Source: Sediminibacterium ginsengisoli
Lineage (GTDB): Bacteria > Bacteroidota > Bacteroidia > Chitinophagales > Chitinophagaceae
Assembly: GCA_945865545.1 (NCBI GenBank)
Contig: CAMBEQ010000005.1
Location: 1-64,000 of the forward strand
Reading direction: 5' to 3'
DNA length: 64,000 nt
Below, one piece after another: positions 50,122 through 60,193 of the stretch (within the stretch, counting starts at the first letter, position 1; each line of letters begins with the position of its first letter). The notes under the pieces are model-generated. The model was not told the DNA's origin and did not search any database. It saw nothing but the letters and a program-made list of their open reading frames with translations. Position numbers and translations under genes: made by a program.

Positions 50122-51594
50122 ATGAAGCGATTTACGCTTGGCGTATTGATACTTATGGTTTTTATAAGTGTACAAGCCCAACCCAACATAGCAGATAAAA
50201 ATGTTTTTGAATTTAGAGGCGTATGGATTGCCACCGTCGAAAATATAGACTGGCCAAGTAAAAGGGGCTTATCCAATGAGGCACAAAAGCAAGAATTCAT
50301 TGCTTTATTAGATCTGCACCAAAAAAATGGAATGAATGCCATTATTATGCAAGTGCGTCCTTCGGCCGATGCTTTGTACCCTTCTACCTTAGAACCTTGG
50401 AGCGAATATTTAATGGGCCAACAAGGCTTACCCCCTAGCCCTTTTTATGACCCATTAGAATTTATGATTTTGGAAACGCATAAAAGAGGAATGGAATTTC
50501 ACGCTTGGATCAATCCATATCGAGCGGTATTTAATATAAAAAAATCAAGTATTGCGCCAAGTCATATTACTCGTTTACATCCCGAATGGTTTCTAACCTA
50601 TGGCGATAAAAAATATTTCAACCCTGGTTTGCCAGAAGTATGGCAGCATACCAATCGTATTGTAAGAGATTTAGTGAGCAGATACGATATTGACGCTATT
50701 CACATGGATGATTATTTTTATCCTTACCGTATTGCAGGTAAAGAATTTCCAGATGAGGCCACCTATGTAAAAAATAAAAGAGGCTTACCCAAAGAAGATT
50801 GGAGAAGAAGTAATTGTGATACCATTGTAAAACAATTGTATGCTACTATACATCAAGTAAAACCTGCAGTGCAATTTGGCATTAGCCCTTTTGGTGTTTG
50901 GCGCAATAAATCACAAGACCCTAGAGGAAGTGAAACCAAAGCAGGTCAAACCAATTATGACGATTTGTACGCAGACATTTTATTATGGCTTGAAAAGGGA
51001 TGGGTAGATTATATCGCCCCACAAATTTATTGGGAACACGGACACCCTTTAGCCAATTACGATATCATTATTGATTGGTGGAATAAACATAGCTATGGAA
51101 AAAATTTGTACATAGGACATGGTATGTATAAAGCAGGTAGCAATACTCCTTGGCGAGACAAGAATGAACTTCCTTACCAAATTAAAAGAGAAAGAGAAAT
51201 AGAAAATTCAAGAGGTAGTATTTATTTTAGCAGCAGTAGTTTTAAAAACAATCCTAATAATTGGAATGATAGTTTGCAACAAAATTATTATCAAAAGCCT
51301 GCACTATTACCTACTATGCCATGGCTGGTTCAATATGAAGTGAATGCGCCTGTAATCGTAAAGAAATCAAACAATACCTATCAAATTAATCAAAGTCAAG
51401 GAAATAAGGTAAAACAAATTGCCTTATTACAAGGAAATGAAAAGCATTTTACCGTTACTGCATTATTAGCTGGTGATACCAAAATTCTAAATTTAAATCA
51501 GCTGGGTATTGATAAAAAGAATCCACAGCCTTATTGGATCATAGCCATTGGGAAACAAAATCAAATAAGCAAACTGGTAGCGCTGCCCAGATAG
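50122..51594 (+). CDS. Exported GHL10-family (DUF187) glycoside hydrolase-like protein
   Basis: A 490-residue exported protein with a signal peptide ending at VQAQ. The body is the GHL10 (YngK/DUF187) TIM-barrel-like domain: FRGVWIATVENIDWPSK, MNAIIMQVRPSADALYPS, FHAWINPYRA, IDAIHMDDYFYPY, and VDYIAPQIYWEHGH. The conserved acidic residues in HMDDYF and the later Glu are candidate catalytic groups. Family members act on peptidoglycan-linked or other polysaccharides. The last ~90 residues are a beta-rich module. Confidence 0.87.
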   Translation: MKRFTLGVLILMVFISVQAQPNIADKNVFEFRGVWIATVENIDWPSKRGLSNEAQKQEFIALLDLHQKNGMNAIIMQVRPSADALYPSTLEPWSEYLMGQQGLPPSPFYDPLEFMILETHKRGMEFHAWINPYRAVFNIKKSSIAPSHITRLHPEWFLTYGDKKYFNPGLPEVWQHTNRIVRDLVSRYDIDAIHMDDYFYPYRIAGKEFPDEATYVKNKRGLPKEDWRRSNCDTIVKQLYATIHQVKPAVQFGISPFGVWRNKSQDPRGSETKAGQTNYDDLYADILLWLEKGWVDYIAPQIYWEHGHPLANYDIIIDWWNKHSYGKNLYIGHGMYKAGSNTPWRDKNELPYQIKREREIENSRGSIYFSSSSFKNNPNNWNDSLQQNYYQKPALLPTMPWLVQYEVNAPVIVKKSNNTYQINQSQGNKVKQIALLQGNEKHFTVTALLAGDTKILNLNQLGIDKKNPQPYWIIAIGKQNQISKLVALPR

Positions 51595-51611
51595 GCATAT
51601 CTATTCCATAT

Positions 51612-53582
51612 TTATTCGTACACTCTTTTCAAAAGCGACTGCTCATTGGCTTTAATGATTAATGGCACATGTTCCACCACAGTCATATCATTATCCAAGC
51701 CAAATGCTTTTTGATCACTTTGTGATAGTTGTTTAATATTAAAGTACACATCCATAATAAAATCTTCCTTAAAGCTTAATTCGTTTTCAATGGAGAAAAA
51801 GCTTTCAATAATTACATAGGTAATATCGGTATGGAAATCCTTACTCTTCAAAGATTCATATTTACTATAAATGCCTAATTCTTGAGATTCATTTAATTCC
51901 TGCATTACTTTTTTAAAGCATAAATTCACACGAGGCTGAATTCTAAAACCCAATTTAAAATCAACACGCATCACTTTGTCATCTACCAGTTCGCGAATAG
52001 AATATTCCATGCCATAAGGAGAATCGGTTCGATCAATATGCAAAAACCAATAAATATCAGCACGTTTTGGTTTTCTATTCAAAATAGAATCTATAATACG
52101 ATGTTCAATTTCGCGGTAATTATTTGCTTTCGTTAAATACACTAAGTGAGTTGCATATTTAGGCATATCCTTATCAACACTTAGTTCAGCCAATGGTTCT
52201 AAATAGTCCTTTAACTTTACAAAATCCAAATATCGATTCGTAATTTTTCTAGCTCTATGCCAAATCATCATGACAAAAATGATACTGAATGAAAAACCTA
52301 AAGTGATATAAGCATGTTTAATTTTAATAACATTTGCTAAAAAAAAGGAGATTTCAACTGTACTAAAAACTAAGATAACAAAAGTGACAAGCGGTTGACT
52401 CCATCTTTTAACATTCAATAAATAAAAATTGATTAAAACCGTAGTCATCATCATAGTTAAAATAACCGAAAAGCCATAAGCGTTAAGCATACTTTCACTA
52501 TCTCTAAAAAAGAATAACATGGAAACACATCCAAACCATAACAATAAATTAAAACTTGGAATATATATTTGTCCTTTTTGATCGGTCGGAAACTTTACAG
52601 TCACCCTTGGCCAAAAATTCATACTAATCGCTTCATTAATTAAAGCAAAAGATCCACTAATTAAAGCTTGACTCGCAATAATGGTTGCAAAAGTGGCAAT
52701 ACCAATGCCTATTAACAAAAACCAATGTGGCATTAATTCATAAAAAGGATTCATTTCCCCAATGGTCTGTCCCATGTGTTGCATTAGCCATACCCCCTGG
52801 CCCATATAACTAAATACCAAGGCGATTTTTACAAAAATCCAGCTTACTTGAATATTGATACGCCCACAATGTCCTAAATCACTATACAAAGCCTCAGCCC
52901 CTGTAGTACATAAAAAAACCGCTCCCAATAACCAAAACCCATGCGGATAATTTGCAAGTAAATCATAAGCATAATAAGGATTCAGTGATTTTAAAATGGC
53001 TATATTTCCCATAACAGGAATAAGACCAAGAATCAAAATCATCGAAAACCAAACTAACATTATTGGTCCAAAAGCGAAGCCTACAATTTTGGTGCCGAAT
53101 CTTTGAAAGAAAAACAATAGTGAGATAATGGCGAAAACAATTCCTACCGTCAAATTATTACCGGGTACAAAAATAGTTTCAAGCCCTTTAACATCTTTTA
53201 AAGCTTCAATAGCAGATGAAACAGAAAGCGGAGGTGTTATCATACCCTCTGCTAATAATAATGCTGCACCAAATATGGCAGGAATATAAATCCATTTAAC
53301 GTAACGACGAATAAGTGCAAACAATGAAAAGATTCCACCCTCTCCTCTGTTATCAGCGCGAAGCGTTAATAATACATATTTGAAAGTGGTTTGTAAAGTG
53401 AGTGTCCAAAAAACACAAGATATAGCGCCATATACTAACTGCTCGGTAATAATTTTATTATGAACTATGGTTTTAAATACATACAAAGGGGAGGTTCCAA
53501 TATCACCGTATATAATTCCTAAAGTAACTATTAAACCTGCTACGGAGAGTTTGTGGGCATGCCCATTGGTTGTTTGTGCCAT
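51612..53582 (-). CDS. kup: KUP-type potassium uptake transporter
   Basis: A proton-coupled K+ importer of the KUP/HAK/KT family. The ATG at 53582 gives 656 residues and the usual start: HKLSVAGLIVTLGIIYGDIGTSPLYVF. The track start adds a hydrophobic leader and overlaps a plausible promoter. There are about 12 membrane helices. LRADNRGEGGIFSLFALIRR and ALYSDLGHCGR are family signatures. The C-terminal ~190 residues are cytosolic. It is convergent with the GHL10 gene (17 bp) and lies downstream of the SRPBCC gene. Confidence 0.94.
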   Translation of the reverse strand: MAQTTNGHAHKLSVAGLIVTLGIIYGDIGTSPLYVFKTIVHNKIITEQLVYGAISCVFWTLTLQTTFKYVLLTLRADNRGEGGIFSLFALIRRYVKWIYIPAIFGAALLLAEGMITPPLSVSSAIEALKDVKGLETIFVPGNNLTVGIVFAIISLLFFFQRFGTKIVGFAFGPIMLVWFSMILILGLIPVMGNIAILKSLNPYYAYDLLANYPHGFWLLGAVFLCTTGAEALYSDLGHCGRINIQVSWIFVKIALVFSYMGQGVWLMQHMGQTIGEMNPFYELMPHWFLLIGIGIATFATIIASQALISGSFALINEAISMNFWPRVTVKFPTDQKGQIYIPSFNLLLWFGCVSMLFFFRDSESMLNAYGFSVILTMMMTTVLINFYLLNVKRWSQPLVTFVILVFSTVEISFFLANVIKIKHAYITLGFSFSIIFVMMIWHRARKITNRYLDFVKLKDYLEPLAELSVDKDMPKYATHLVYLTKANNYREIEHRIIDSILNRKPKRADIYWFLHIDRTDSPYGMEYSIRELVDDKVMRVDFKLGFRIQPRVNLCFKKVMQELNESQELGIYSKYESLKSKDFHTDITYVIIESFFSIENELSFKEDFIMDVYFNIKQLSQSDQKAFGLDNDMTVVEHVPLIIKANEQSLLKRVYE

Positions 53583-53675
53583 GAAGATGAGTAATTGGAA
53601 GACAAAGTTTATTAAAATTAAACATACAAACATCAAACGGAGGAACTATTTTACAAATACCGCCATTTATTTTTA

Positions 53676-54149
53676 CTAAGGCTTGTAAGCACCCCATTTT
53701 TGCTCCACTGCCTGAAACCTAAAATCAAAAATGCCTTGTAATTGCTTTTTGACCAATAGCACTTGAGCAATATCTCCCAAAAATCCCAATGGAATTTTAT
53801 AATGAACGATGTCTTCCATCTTCACCCCACCTTGCACCGCGGTAAAATGATGTTGATGGTGCCACATTGTATAAGGTCCAAAGCGTTGTTCATCTACAAA
53901 ATAAGCCCCCTCTTTCACATGCGTAATTTCGGTCATCCAATACAAAGGAATTCCTAAAAGAGGCTTTACCGTGTATTCAATAATTTGACCTGGGTACATT
54001 TTTGAACCATGGTGCTTACTAATAATGTTAAAACCCATTTTGGCTGGGGTAATTTTGGCCAAATTGGCTGGGCTACTAAAAAAATCCCAGGCTTCTTCAA
54101 GAGAAATAGGAATAAACTGCTCTGTATGGATAGAATATACTTTTGACAT
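53676..54149 (-). CDS. SRPBCC-family protein
   Basis: A 157-residue START/Bet v1-like fold protein from the ATG at 54149 (MSKVYSIHTEQFIPISLEEAWDFFSSPANLAKITP). The downstream MYPGQIIEYTVKPLLGIPLYWMTEITHV and FVDEQRFGPYTMWHHQHHF match the ligand-binding SRPBCC group of Bacteroidota. Such proteins bind hydrophobic ligands; function unknown. The track start is 29 codons upstream and less typical. It is divergent from the helicase gene over 66 bp. Confidence 0.86.
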   Translation of the reverse strand: MSKVYSIHTEQFIPISLEEAWDFFSSPANLAKITPAKMGFNIISKHHGSKMYPGQIIEYTVKPLLGIPLYWMTEITHVKEGAYFVDEQRFGPYTMWHHQHHFTAVQGGVKMEDIVHYKIPLGFLGDIAQVLLVKKQLQGIFDFRFQAVEQKWGAYKP

Positions 54150-54215
54150 ACTAATACAACAAGCAAGTCTTGTTTTTGTTGTAATAATTCCCCCTAAAGC
54201 CATTAATTTTATCCT

Positions 54216-57200
54216 ATGATAAGTAAGGCTGAACAATTAAAGGCATTTGAGCACATTTATAAGGACCTCAATACACAACAAAAGGTAGCGGTGGACACCA
54301 TTGAAGGCCCGGTGATGGTCATTGCAGGACCGGGAACAGGCAAAACGCAAATACTAGGCGCCCGTATTGGAAAAATATTATTAGAAACAGATACGGCCCC
54401 GGAGAACATATTATGTTTAACCTATACAGATGCTGGTGCTATTGCTATGCGCAAAAGGTTGGTTGGATTTATTGGTGCAAGTGCCTACAAAGTAAACATT
54501 TCTACTTTCCACTCTTTTTGCAACGATATCATTCAAGATAATTTATACTTGTTTGAAAAACCTAGTTTAGATCCCATTTCTGAATTAGAAAAAATTGAGT
54601 TGCTCAAAAAACTCATCGACCAATTTGAAAAAAATAATCCATTAAAAAGATACCGTGGCGATGTATATTATGAAATGAATAATCTAAGTAGATTGTTTAG
54701 CACTATGAAAAAAGAAGGTTGGACTACTACTTATTTAGTTCAACAAATTGATCGCTATATTACCGATATTCCTACCAGAGATGAATTTGTATATAAGAAA
54801 AAATACAAGCAGTTTGAAGCGGGTGCGCTCAAACAAGGATTGTTAGATGCGGCCATAGAAAAAATGGAGAAATTAAAAGCAGCGGTTTTAGCATTTGATA
54901 CCTATCAAGAACTTATGAAAAGTCATAGTAGGTATGACTTTGACGACATGATTAATTGGGTCATCACTGCCTTTAAAGAAAATAAAAACCTGCTATCGCA
55001 ATACCAAGAAAAATATTTATACATTTTAGTAGATGAATACCAAGATACCAGCGGCACCCAAAATGAATTAGTACAATTGCTTGTTAATTATTGGGATCAG
55101 CCTAATTTATTTGTGGTGGGCGATGACGATCAGAGTATATTCAGATTCCAAGGTGCTAATGTGGAGAATATGTTGCATTATCAAAAGCAATACCAGCAAG
55201 AGATAACCACGATTGTGCTTGAAAATAATTACAGATCTACACAACCTATTTTAAACGCCTCTACTTTGTTAATCAACAATAACCAAGAAAGGCTCATTAA
55301 TAAGATAGAAGGATTATCCAAAAATTTAATTGCCTCTTTGCCTGAAAATAAAAATATCGACCTACTGCCTTCGATACATTGCTACAACGATCCGCAGGAA
55401 GAAATGATAGGAATTGCAGAAAAAATAAATCAACTCATTCAAACAGGTACGGCTCCAAAGGAGATTGCTGTTTTATATAAAGAAAATAAATACGGCGAAG
55501 AAATTGCTCATTTTTTACAACAAAAAAATATTCCATTATTTACCAAGAGAACGGCCAACTTATTTGACCAAGTTTTGATTCAACAAATTATACGCATCTT
55601 AGACTATCTCGCCTGCGAATGGGACCAGCCTAACGAGGGTGCTAATTTATTATTTGAAATATTGCATTTCTCCTGGTGGAAAATTTCGCCCATCACCATT
55701 GCTACGTTAACAGTAGAAGCCAATCAATTAAAATATGCGCACCCCGAAAATACTTTTCGAAAAGTATTAATTGATAAAACCAAAGATGCCCAAACACAAT
55801 TATTTAATGAAGGAGGTATTGGTGATGTAGCCCATGCTATGCAAGTGTTAGAAGATTTAATGGCCCAAGTAGCCAATGTAACCCTGCTTAATTTGGTAGA
55901 AAAAGTTTTACAAAATACAGGCATTATTCAAAATGTACTTTCGGGAAATAATAAAAGCTATGAATTAAGCTTAGTAAGTGCCTTCTTTGATTTTATCAAA
56001 GAAGAAACCCATCGACATCCAAGTTTGCATTTAACTTCTTTAGTAGAGATGTTGAAGCTGATGCGTAGAGAAGATATAAGACTTCCCCTTCCTATTACCA
56101 CTGGCAACGAAGCAGGTGTTAACTTATTAACCACCCATGGAAGTAAGGGGCTCGAGTTTCAGTATGTTTTTGTAGCGGGTACCAATGCCCATTATTGGGA
56201 AAAGAAAAGAAGAACGGCTAGTGCAGGTTATACGCTGCCAGACACCGTACTCAATAGTTTAGAACACGCCGATGATAAAGAAGAATTAAGAAGATTATTT
56301 TATGTAGCTATTACCAGAGCCAAACAATTCTTAACCATTTCCTATAGCCAATACAAAGCAGATGGAAAAGAAGCAGAACCAAGTCAATTTATTATTGAAG
56401 TGCTAGAAGGTAAAGAAGCGGCCATTCAAAAAATTGAATTGCCAGAAAATATTAAAACTACCTATAAATTACTGCGCTTGCAAACGGCCCCAATGCCAGA
56501 GATTCAACAGTTAGAAGAAGATTTTATCAACCCTAAATTGGAAAAATTTTCAATGAATGTAACGGCATTAAATAATTATTTAAAATGTCCTTTACATTTT
56601 TATTATAATAGTTTAATAAGAGTACCTGCAGGAAAATCCGAGGCCACTACTTTCGGATCAGCCATACACGATGCATTGCATAAGTTATTCAAAAAAATGC
56701 AAGATGGTGGAAATAATACCTTTCCCGATACACAAACCCTTATTCAAGATTTCAACTATTACATGAATCGACATCGAGAAGCGTTTACGCAACAAGAGTT
56801 TAAGGATAAATTGGAATTAGGAGAAACAGTGCTTATAAAATATTATGAACGTTATGCCAAGGAATGGAATAAAGTAGTCTCTACTGAATATCGCATCAAC
56901 AACGTGGTGGTTAAAGATATTCCTTTAAAAGGAGCCATTGATAAAATCGAGTTCAACGGAAAGCAAGTAGTGGTGGTAGATTATAAAACAGGCAATATTG
57001 AAAATGCCCGTGAAAAAATGCAAGGCCCAAATGAAAAACATCCTTTAGGTGGCGATTATTGGAGACAGGCTGTTTTTTACAAAATTCTTTTAAACCATCA
57101 TCCCAAAAACTGGGAGGTCATCAATGCCGAATTTGATTTCATTGAACCCAATAAGAAAAAAGAATTTGAAAAAATTGCAGTGCCTATATCGGATGCCGAT

Positions 57201-57371
57201 ATAACGACGGTAAGCCAGCAAATACAAATGGTCTGGGGTAAAATTCAACAGAAAGATTTTTACACAGGCTGCGGCAAAGAAGATTGTCATTGGTGTAATT
57301 TTGTAAAAACAAACGAATTGGCAGTGGCATTGCATGAAATAAAGAGTGAATCAGAATCAGAGGAGGAATAA
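54216..57371 (+). CDS. UvrD/PcrA-type helicase fused to an Fe-S PD-(D/E)XK nuclease
   Basis: A 1051-residue DNA helicase-nuclease. The SF1A helicase spans about 10-710: Walker A AGPGTGKT (37-44), LTYTDAGAIAMRKRL, Walker B VDEYQDTS, GDDDQSIFRFQGA, TTHGSKGLEFQYVFVAG and the VAITRAK motif VI. The C-terminal nuclease spans about 770-1050. It has GSAIHDALH, the catalytic strand GAIDKIEF with VVVVDYKTGN, and four Cys (KCPLHFYY, then CGKEDCHWC), as in AddB/Cas4-type Fe-S nucleases. It probably resects DNA ends as a single chain or with an unseen partner. recR follows one gene downstream. Confidence 0.92.
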   Translation: MISKAEQLKAFEHIYKDLNTQQKVAVDTIEGPVMVIAGPGTGKTQILGARIGKILLETDTAPENILCLTYTDAGAIAMRKRLVGFIGASAYKVNISTFHSFCNDIIQDNLYLFEKPSLDPISELEKIELLKKLIDQFEKNNPLKRYRGDVYYEMNNLSRLFSTMKKEGWTTTYLVQQIDRYITDIPTRDEFVYKKKYKQFEAGALKQGLLDAAIEKMEKLKAAVLAFDTYQELMKSHSRYDFDDMINWVITAFKENKNLLSQYQEKYLYILVDEYQDTSGTQNELVQLLVNYWDQPNLFVVGDDDQSIFRFQGANVENMLHYQKQYQQEITTIVLENNYRSTQPILNASTLLINNNQERLINKIEGLSKNLIASLPENKNIDLLPSIHCYNDPQEEMIGIAEKINQLIQTGTAPKEIAVLYKENKYGEEIAHFLQQKNIPLFTKRTANLFDQVLIQQIIRILDYLACEWDQPNEGANLLFEILHFSWWKISPITIATLTVEANQLKYAHPENTFRKVLIDKTKDAQTQLFNEGGIGDVAHAMQVLEDLMAQVANVTLLNLVEKVLQNTGIIQNVLSGNNKSYELSLVSAFFDFIKEETHRHPSLHLTSLVEMLKLMRREDIRLPLPITTGNEAGVNLLTTHGSKGLEFQYVFVAGTNAHYWEKKRRTASAGYTLPDTVLNSLEHADDKEELRRLFYVAITRAKQFLTISYSQYKADGKEAEPSQFIIEVLEGKEAAIQKIELPENIKTTYKLLRLQTAPMPEIQQLEEDFINPKLEKFSMNVTALNNYLKCPLHFYYNSLIRVPAGKSEATTFGSAIHDALHKLFKKMQDGGNNTFPDTQTLIQDFNYYMNRHREAFTQQEFKDKLELGETVLIKYYERYAKEWNKVVSTEYRINNVVVKDIPLKGAIDKIEFNGKQVVVVDYKTGNIENAREKMQGPNEKHPLGGDYWRQAVFYKILLNHHPKNWEVINAEFDFIEPNKKKEFEKIAVPISDADITTVSQQIQMVWGKIQQKDFYTGCGKEDCHWCNFVKTNELAVALHEIKSESESEEE

Positions 57372-57391
57372 ATAAAGTAAGTTTGCAGGGT

Positions 57392-58804
57392 ATGAATAAA
57401 TACGCATTTATAAAAAATATCGTCATTTGCTTTTTTGCTTTTAGTAGTGCCGTACAAATAACTGGCTGTGCAACCATCGTACCTCCAAGCGGTGGGCCCA
57501 AAGACAGTATACCGCCCTATTTAATAGCAGCCAAGCCCCATGATTCCTCATTAAATATTCAACCAAAAGAACTGCTCATTACTTTCAATGAATTTATTGT
57601 TAGTAGTGCCATACAAGAAAATTTAGTCGTTTCTCCCTCCTTAAAAAATGTTCCTTTAGTAGATGCTAGATTGAATATGCTAAAAGTTAGAATTATTGAT
57701 TCCTTACAACCGAATACGACCTATAGTTTTGAATTTGGCAATGCCATAAAAGATGTCAATGAAGGAAATGTAGCCACCAACTTTACTTATGTATTTAGTA
57801 CTGGAGATCATTTAGATACGGGTGTTTTGAAAGGAACTGTAACCATTGCAGAAACTGGAAAAGTGGATAGTACCTTAATTGTTATTTTACAACCAGTTAA
57901 AAAAGATTCTGCTATTTTTAAGGAAAAGCCGCTTTACTATACTAGAATAAATGGCAAAGGAATATTTACCTTTCATTTTTTACCATCAGCTACTTATAAT
58001 TTATTTGTACTACCCAATGATTACACAAAAAAATACGATGATAGTACTAAATTATTTGCCTTTGTTAATGAACCAGTAGTCATTCAACCCAATTCGGACT
58101 CTATTCAGTTATATGTATTTCAAGGAGCAAAAAAATTAGAAAAGAAAAAAACTACCAACAACAAAAATGCCAATAAACTTAGTGTTGGGTTAAAATACTT
58201 GAAAAATTTTGAGGGCAATGAACAGGATTTATTAAAAACACTAAATCTTATATTTGAGACCCCTATTCATCTCAATGACAGCTTCCCCATTTTATTATGC
58301 GATACTTTTAATAAGAAATTAGCCGGCTACACCATAAAAATTGATAGCACTCATCCTGAAACGCTTATCATTGATTACCCTTGGAAATCTCAAACCAAAT
58401 TGCATTTAATCCTACCCAAGGCGAGTATCAAAGATTCATTAAATAATACACTAAGTAAAACGGACACGCTTAAATTTATAACCAAATCAGAAGCTGCTTA
58501 TGGTGGCTGCACGATTAGAATCATTGGTTATGATGAAAAATTAAATCAAGTATTACAATTGGTGCAGGATGACAAGGTTAAGTTCAGTTATCCCATTACT
58601 AATAGACCCATTAATATAAAACAATTACCCCCAGGAGAATACGTTGTAAAGTTATTGAATGATACCAATAAGAATGGCATTTGGGATACAGGTAGTTATT
58701 ATGGAAAACCAAAAAAACAGCCAGAAAAAGTTAAACTACTTGCAACACCATTAATGATAAAAGCGAATTGGGAGAATGAACTTATTTTAAATATTAATAA
58801 GTAA
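57392..58804 (+). CDS. Lipoprotein with Ig-like N-terminal domain
   Basis: A 470-residue lipoprotein. The ATG at 57392 (MNKYAFIKN) is preferred over the TTG at 57383. The lipobox is QITGC. The next ~100 residues form the Big_5-type Ig-like domain (PPYLIAAKPHDSSLNIQP, TTYSFEFGNAIKDVNEGN, TYVFSTGD). A long beta-rich remainder follows, and the protein closes with a TNKNGIWDTGSYYGK segment typical of carboxypeptidase-like modules. It lies between the helicase-nuclease and recR, 20 bp from each, so it is in a probable operon. The role is unknown; surface-exposed lipoprotein is likely. Confidence 0.82.
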   Translation: MNKYAFIKNIVICFFAFSSAVQITGCATIVPPSGGPKDSIPPYLIAAKPHDSSLNIQPKELLITFNEFIVSSAIQENLVVSPSLKNVPLVDARLNMLKVRIIDSLQPNTTYSFEFGNAIKDVNEGNVATNFTYVFSTGDHLDTGVLKGTVTIAETGKVDSTLIVILQPVKKDSAIFKEKPLYYTRINGKGIFTFHFLPSATYNLFVLPNDYTKKYDDSTKLFAFVNEPVVIQPNSDSIQLYVFQGAKKLEKKKTTNNKNANKLSVGLKYLKNFEGNEQDLLKTLNLIFETPIHLNDSFPILLCDTFNKKLAGYTIKIDSTHPETLIIDYPWKSQTKLHLILPKASIKDSLNNTLSKTDTLKFITKSEAAYGGCTIRIIGYDEKLNQVLQLVQDDKVKFSYPITNRPINIKQLPPGEYVVKLLNDTNKNGIWDTGSYYGKPKKQPEKVKLLATPLMIKANWENELILNINK

Positions 58805-58823
58805 TTTTACTACTTTATAAATT

Positions 58824-59438
58824 ATGCAATTACCTTCTACTTTATTAGAAAACGCAGTAGCCGAATTTGCCAAATTGCCTGGCATTGGTAAAAAGACAGC
58901 ATTAAGATTAGTATTGCATTTGCTAAAACAGGAAGAAGAAGTGACCACTCATTTTAGTGAAGTCTTAAAAAAAATGAGAAAAGAAATTCAATTTTGTCAA
59001 CGCTGTTATAATATTAGCGATGGAACCATATGTTCAATATGTGCTAATTCTGGCAGGAAAAAAGATACGATTTGCGTGGTCGAAAATATTAGAGATGTGA
59101 TTGCCATTGAAAATACCCAACAATTTAACGGAACCTACCATGTATTAGGGGGTATTATTTCACCATTAGATGGAATTGGGCCTGAACAATTAACCATTGA
59201 CCCATTAATTGAAAGGGTGAGCAAAGACAAGGTCACAGAATTAATTTTTGCATTGAACCCGAATATTCAAGGAGACACTACCATTTATTATATACAAAAA
59301 AAGCTAACCCGTTCTAGTTGTCTTATCACTACTATTGCAAGGGGTATCGCGTTTGGTGGCGAGCTAGAATATGCAGACGAAATGACTTTAGGAAAGAGCA
59401 TTTCTAATCGACAACCCATCCATCAATACATCAAATAG
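58824..59438 (+). CDS. recR: Recombination mediator protein RecR
   Basis: RecR forms a ring clamp that works with RecO and RecF to load RecA on gapped DNA. The 204-residue protein has the N-terminal helix-hairpin-helix FAKLPGIGKKTALRLVLHLL, the zinc finger CQRCYNISDGTICSIC, and a TOPRIM domain (ICVVENIRDVIAIE to LTRSSCLITTIARGIAFGGELEY). The length and order are normal. It lies near the helicase-nuclease gene, so two DNA-repair functions share the locus. Confidence 0.96.
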   Translation: MQLPSTLLENAVAEFAKLPGIGKKTALRLVLHLLKQEEEVTTHFSEVLKKMRKEIQFCQRCYNISDGTICSICANSGRKKDTICVVENIRDVIAIENTQQFNGTYHVLGGIISPLDGIGPEQLTIDPLIERVSKDKVTELIFALNPNIQGDTTIYYIQKKLTRSSCLITTIARGIAFGGELEYADEMTLGKSISNRQPIHQYIK

Positions 59439-59445
59439 GTAAAAT

Positions 59446-59469
59446 CATCAAAAAGTAATACTTTTGATG
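59446..59469 (+). terminator. Weak hairpin after recR
   Basis: CATCAAAAAG and CTTTTGATG pair with one bulged A around TAATA. Only short T tracts follow, so terminator strength is doubtful. Confidence 0.4.
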
Positions 59470-59490
59470 TTCAAACATTGAAATAGGCGT

Positions 59491-60018
59491 ATGAAATTTT
59501 GGACTTTTCTCTTATTAATTGGGTTTGCTACCCCCCTTGCTGCTCAAAAAAAATATAGTACCAACAATGCCATTGTACGTTTTATAGCGGCAGATGATAC
59601 TGATATTGATGCCATCAATAAAGAAGCAGTGAGTCGCTTAGAAACCAATGGTGATTTGAGTTTCATCATGCTCATCAAAGATTTTAAATTTGAAATGGAA
59701 GGCATGCAAAAACATTTCAATGAAGAATATATAGAAAGTGATCAATTTCCTCGTGCTTTTTTTAATGGCAAAATCACCAATTTTTCAAGCGTCAATTTTG
59801 CCAAGGATGGCAAGTACCCTATCTCGGTTGCCGGTTCCATGCAAGTACATGGGGTAAATAAATTCATGCAAACAAGCGGTCTACTTGAAATTAAAAATGG
59901 AATCCCTACAGCAACTGCCCAATTTACAGTCACCTTAAAAGACTTTAAAATTGGAGGCATTCTAATTAAATTGGTAGCTGATAAAATGAATATTGATATT
60001 AAGGCTACCTACCAATAA
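59491..60018 (+). CDS. YceI-family exported lipocalin-like protein
   Basis: A 175-residue exported protein with a signal peptide ending at PLAAQ. The rest fits the YceI family, a lipocalin-like barrel that binds polyisoprenoid lipids in known members: AIVRFIAADDTDIDAIN, FEMEGMQKHFNEEYIESDQFPRAFFNGKI, VAGSMQVHGV and VTLKDFKIG. It stands downstream of recR with a weak hairpin between. Confidence 0.9.
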   Translation: MKFWTFLLLIGFATPLAAQKKYSTNNAIVRFIAADDTDIDAINKEAVSRLETNGDLSFIMLIKDFKFEMEGMQKHFNEEYIESDQFPRAFFNGKITNFSSVNFAKDGKYPISVAGSMQVHGVNKFMQTSGLLEIKNGIPTATAQFTVTLKDFKIGGILIKLVADKMNIDIKATYQ

Positions 60019-60047
60019 GTAAGCTTTATTGTTTAATAAGGCCATTA

Positions 60048-60079
60048 TTTGGCTGGAAAGCAATAGTGTATTAACTTTG
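60048..60079 (+). promoter_or_regulatory. Consensus-type promoter of the methionine synthase genes
   Basis: TTTG at 60048-60051 and TAACTTTG at 60072-60079 are separated by 20 bases, a good match to the Bacteroidota TTTG/TAnnTTTG promoter. Transcription should start at about 60086, leaving a leader of about 145 bases before the ATG at 60231. Confidence 0.6.
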
Positions 60080-60088
60080 CATCGCATT

Positions 60089-60193
60089 GCAGGCGGATTT
60101 GTTTATTGTTCAACCTGCTTTCCGAAAGGAAAAAAAAGAACTAATAAACGATACTATTTACACCCCCCACTTTTTAATAGTATTATTAGTTTC
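60089..60193 (+). promoter_or_regulatory. Structured 5' leader of the methionine synthase operon
   Basis: Three stems follow the predicted start. The first is GCAGG/CCTGC (60089-60118). The second is TTTCC-GAAA-GGAAA with a GNRA-type tetraloop (60119-60132). The third is a long hairpin (60138-60193) where CTAATA pairs with TATTAG and ATACTATT with AATAGTAT, with a 4-base bulge and a 17-base loop holding CCCCCC. No T-run follows, so it is not a terminator. I do not recognise the SAM-II or cobalamin riboswitch patterns in it. Confidence 0.55.
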
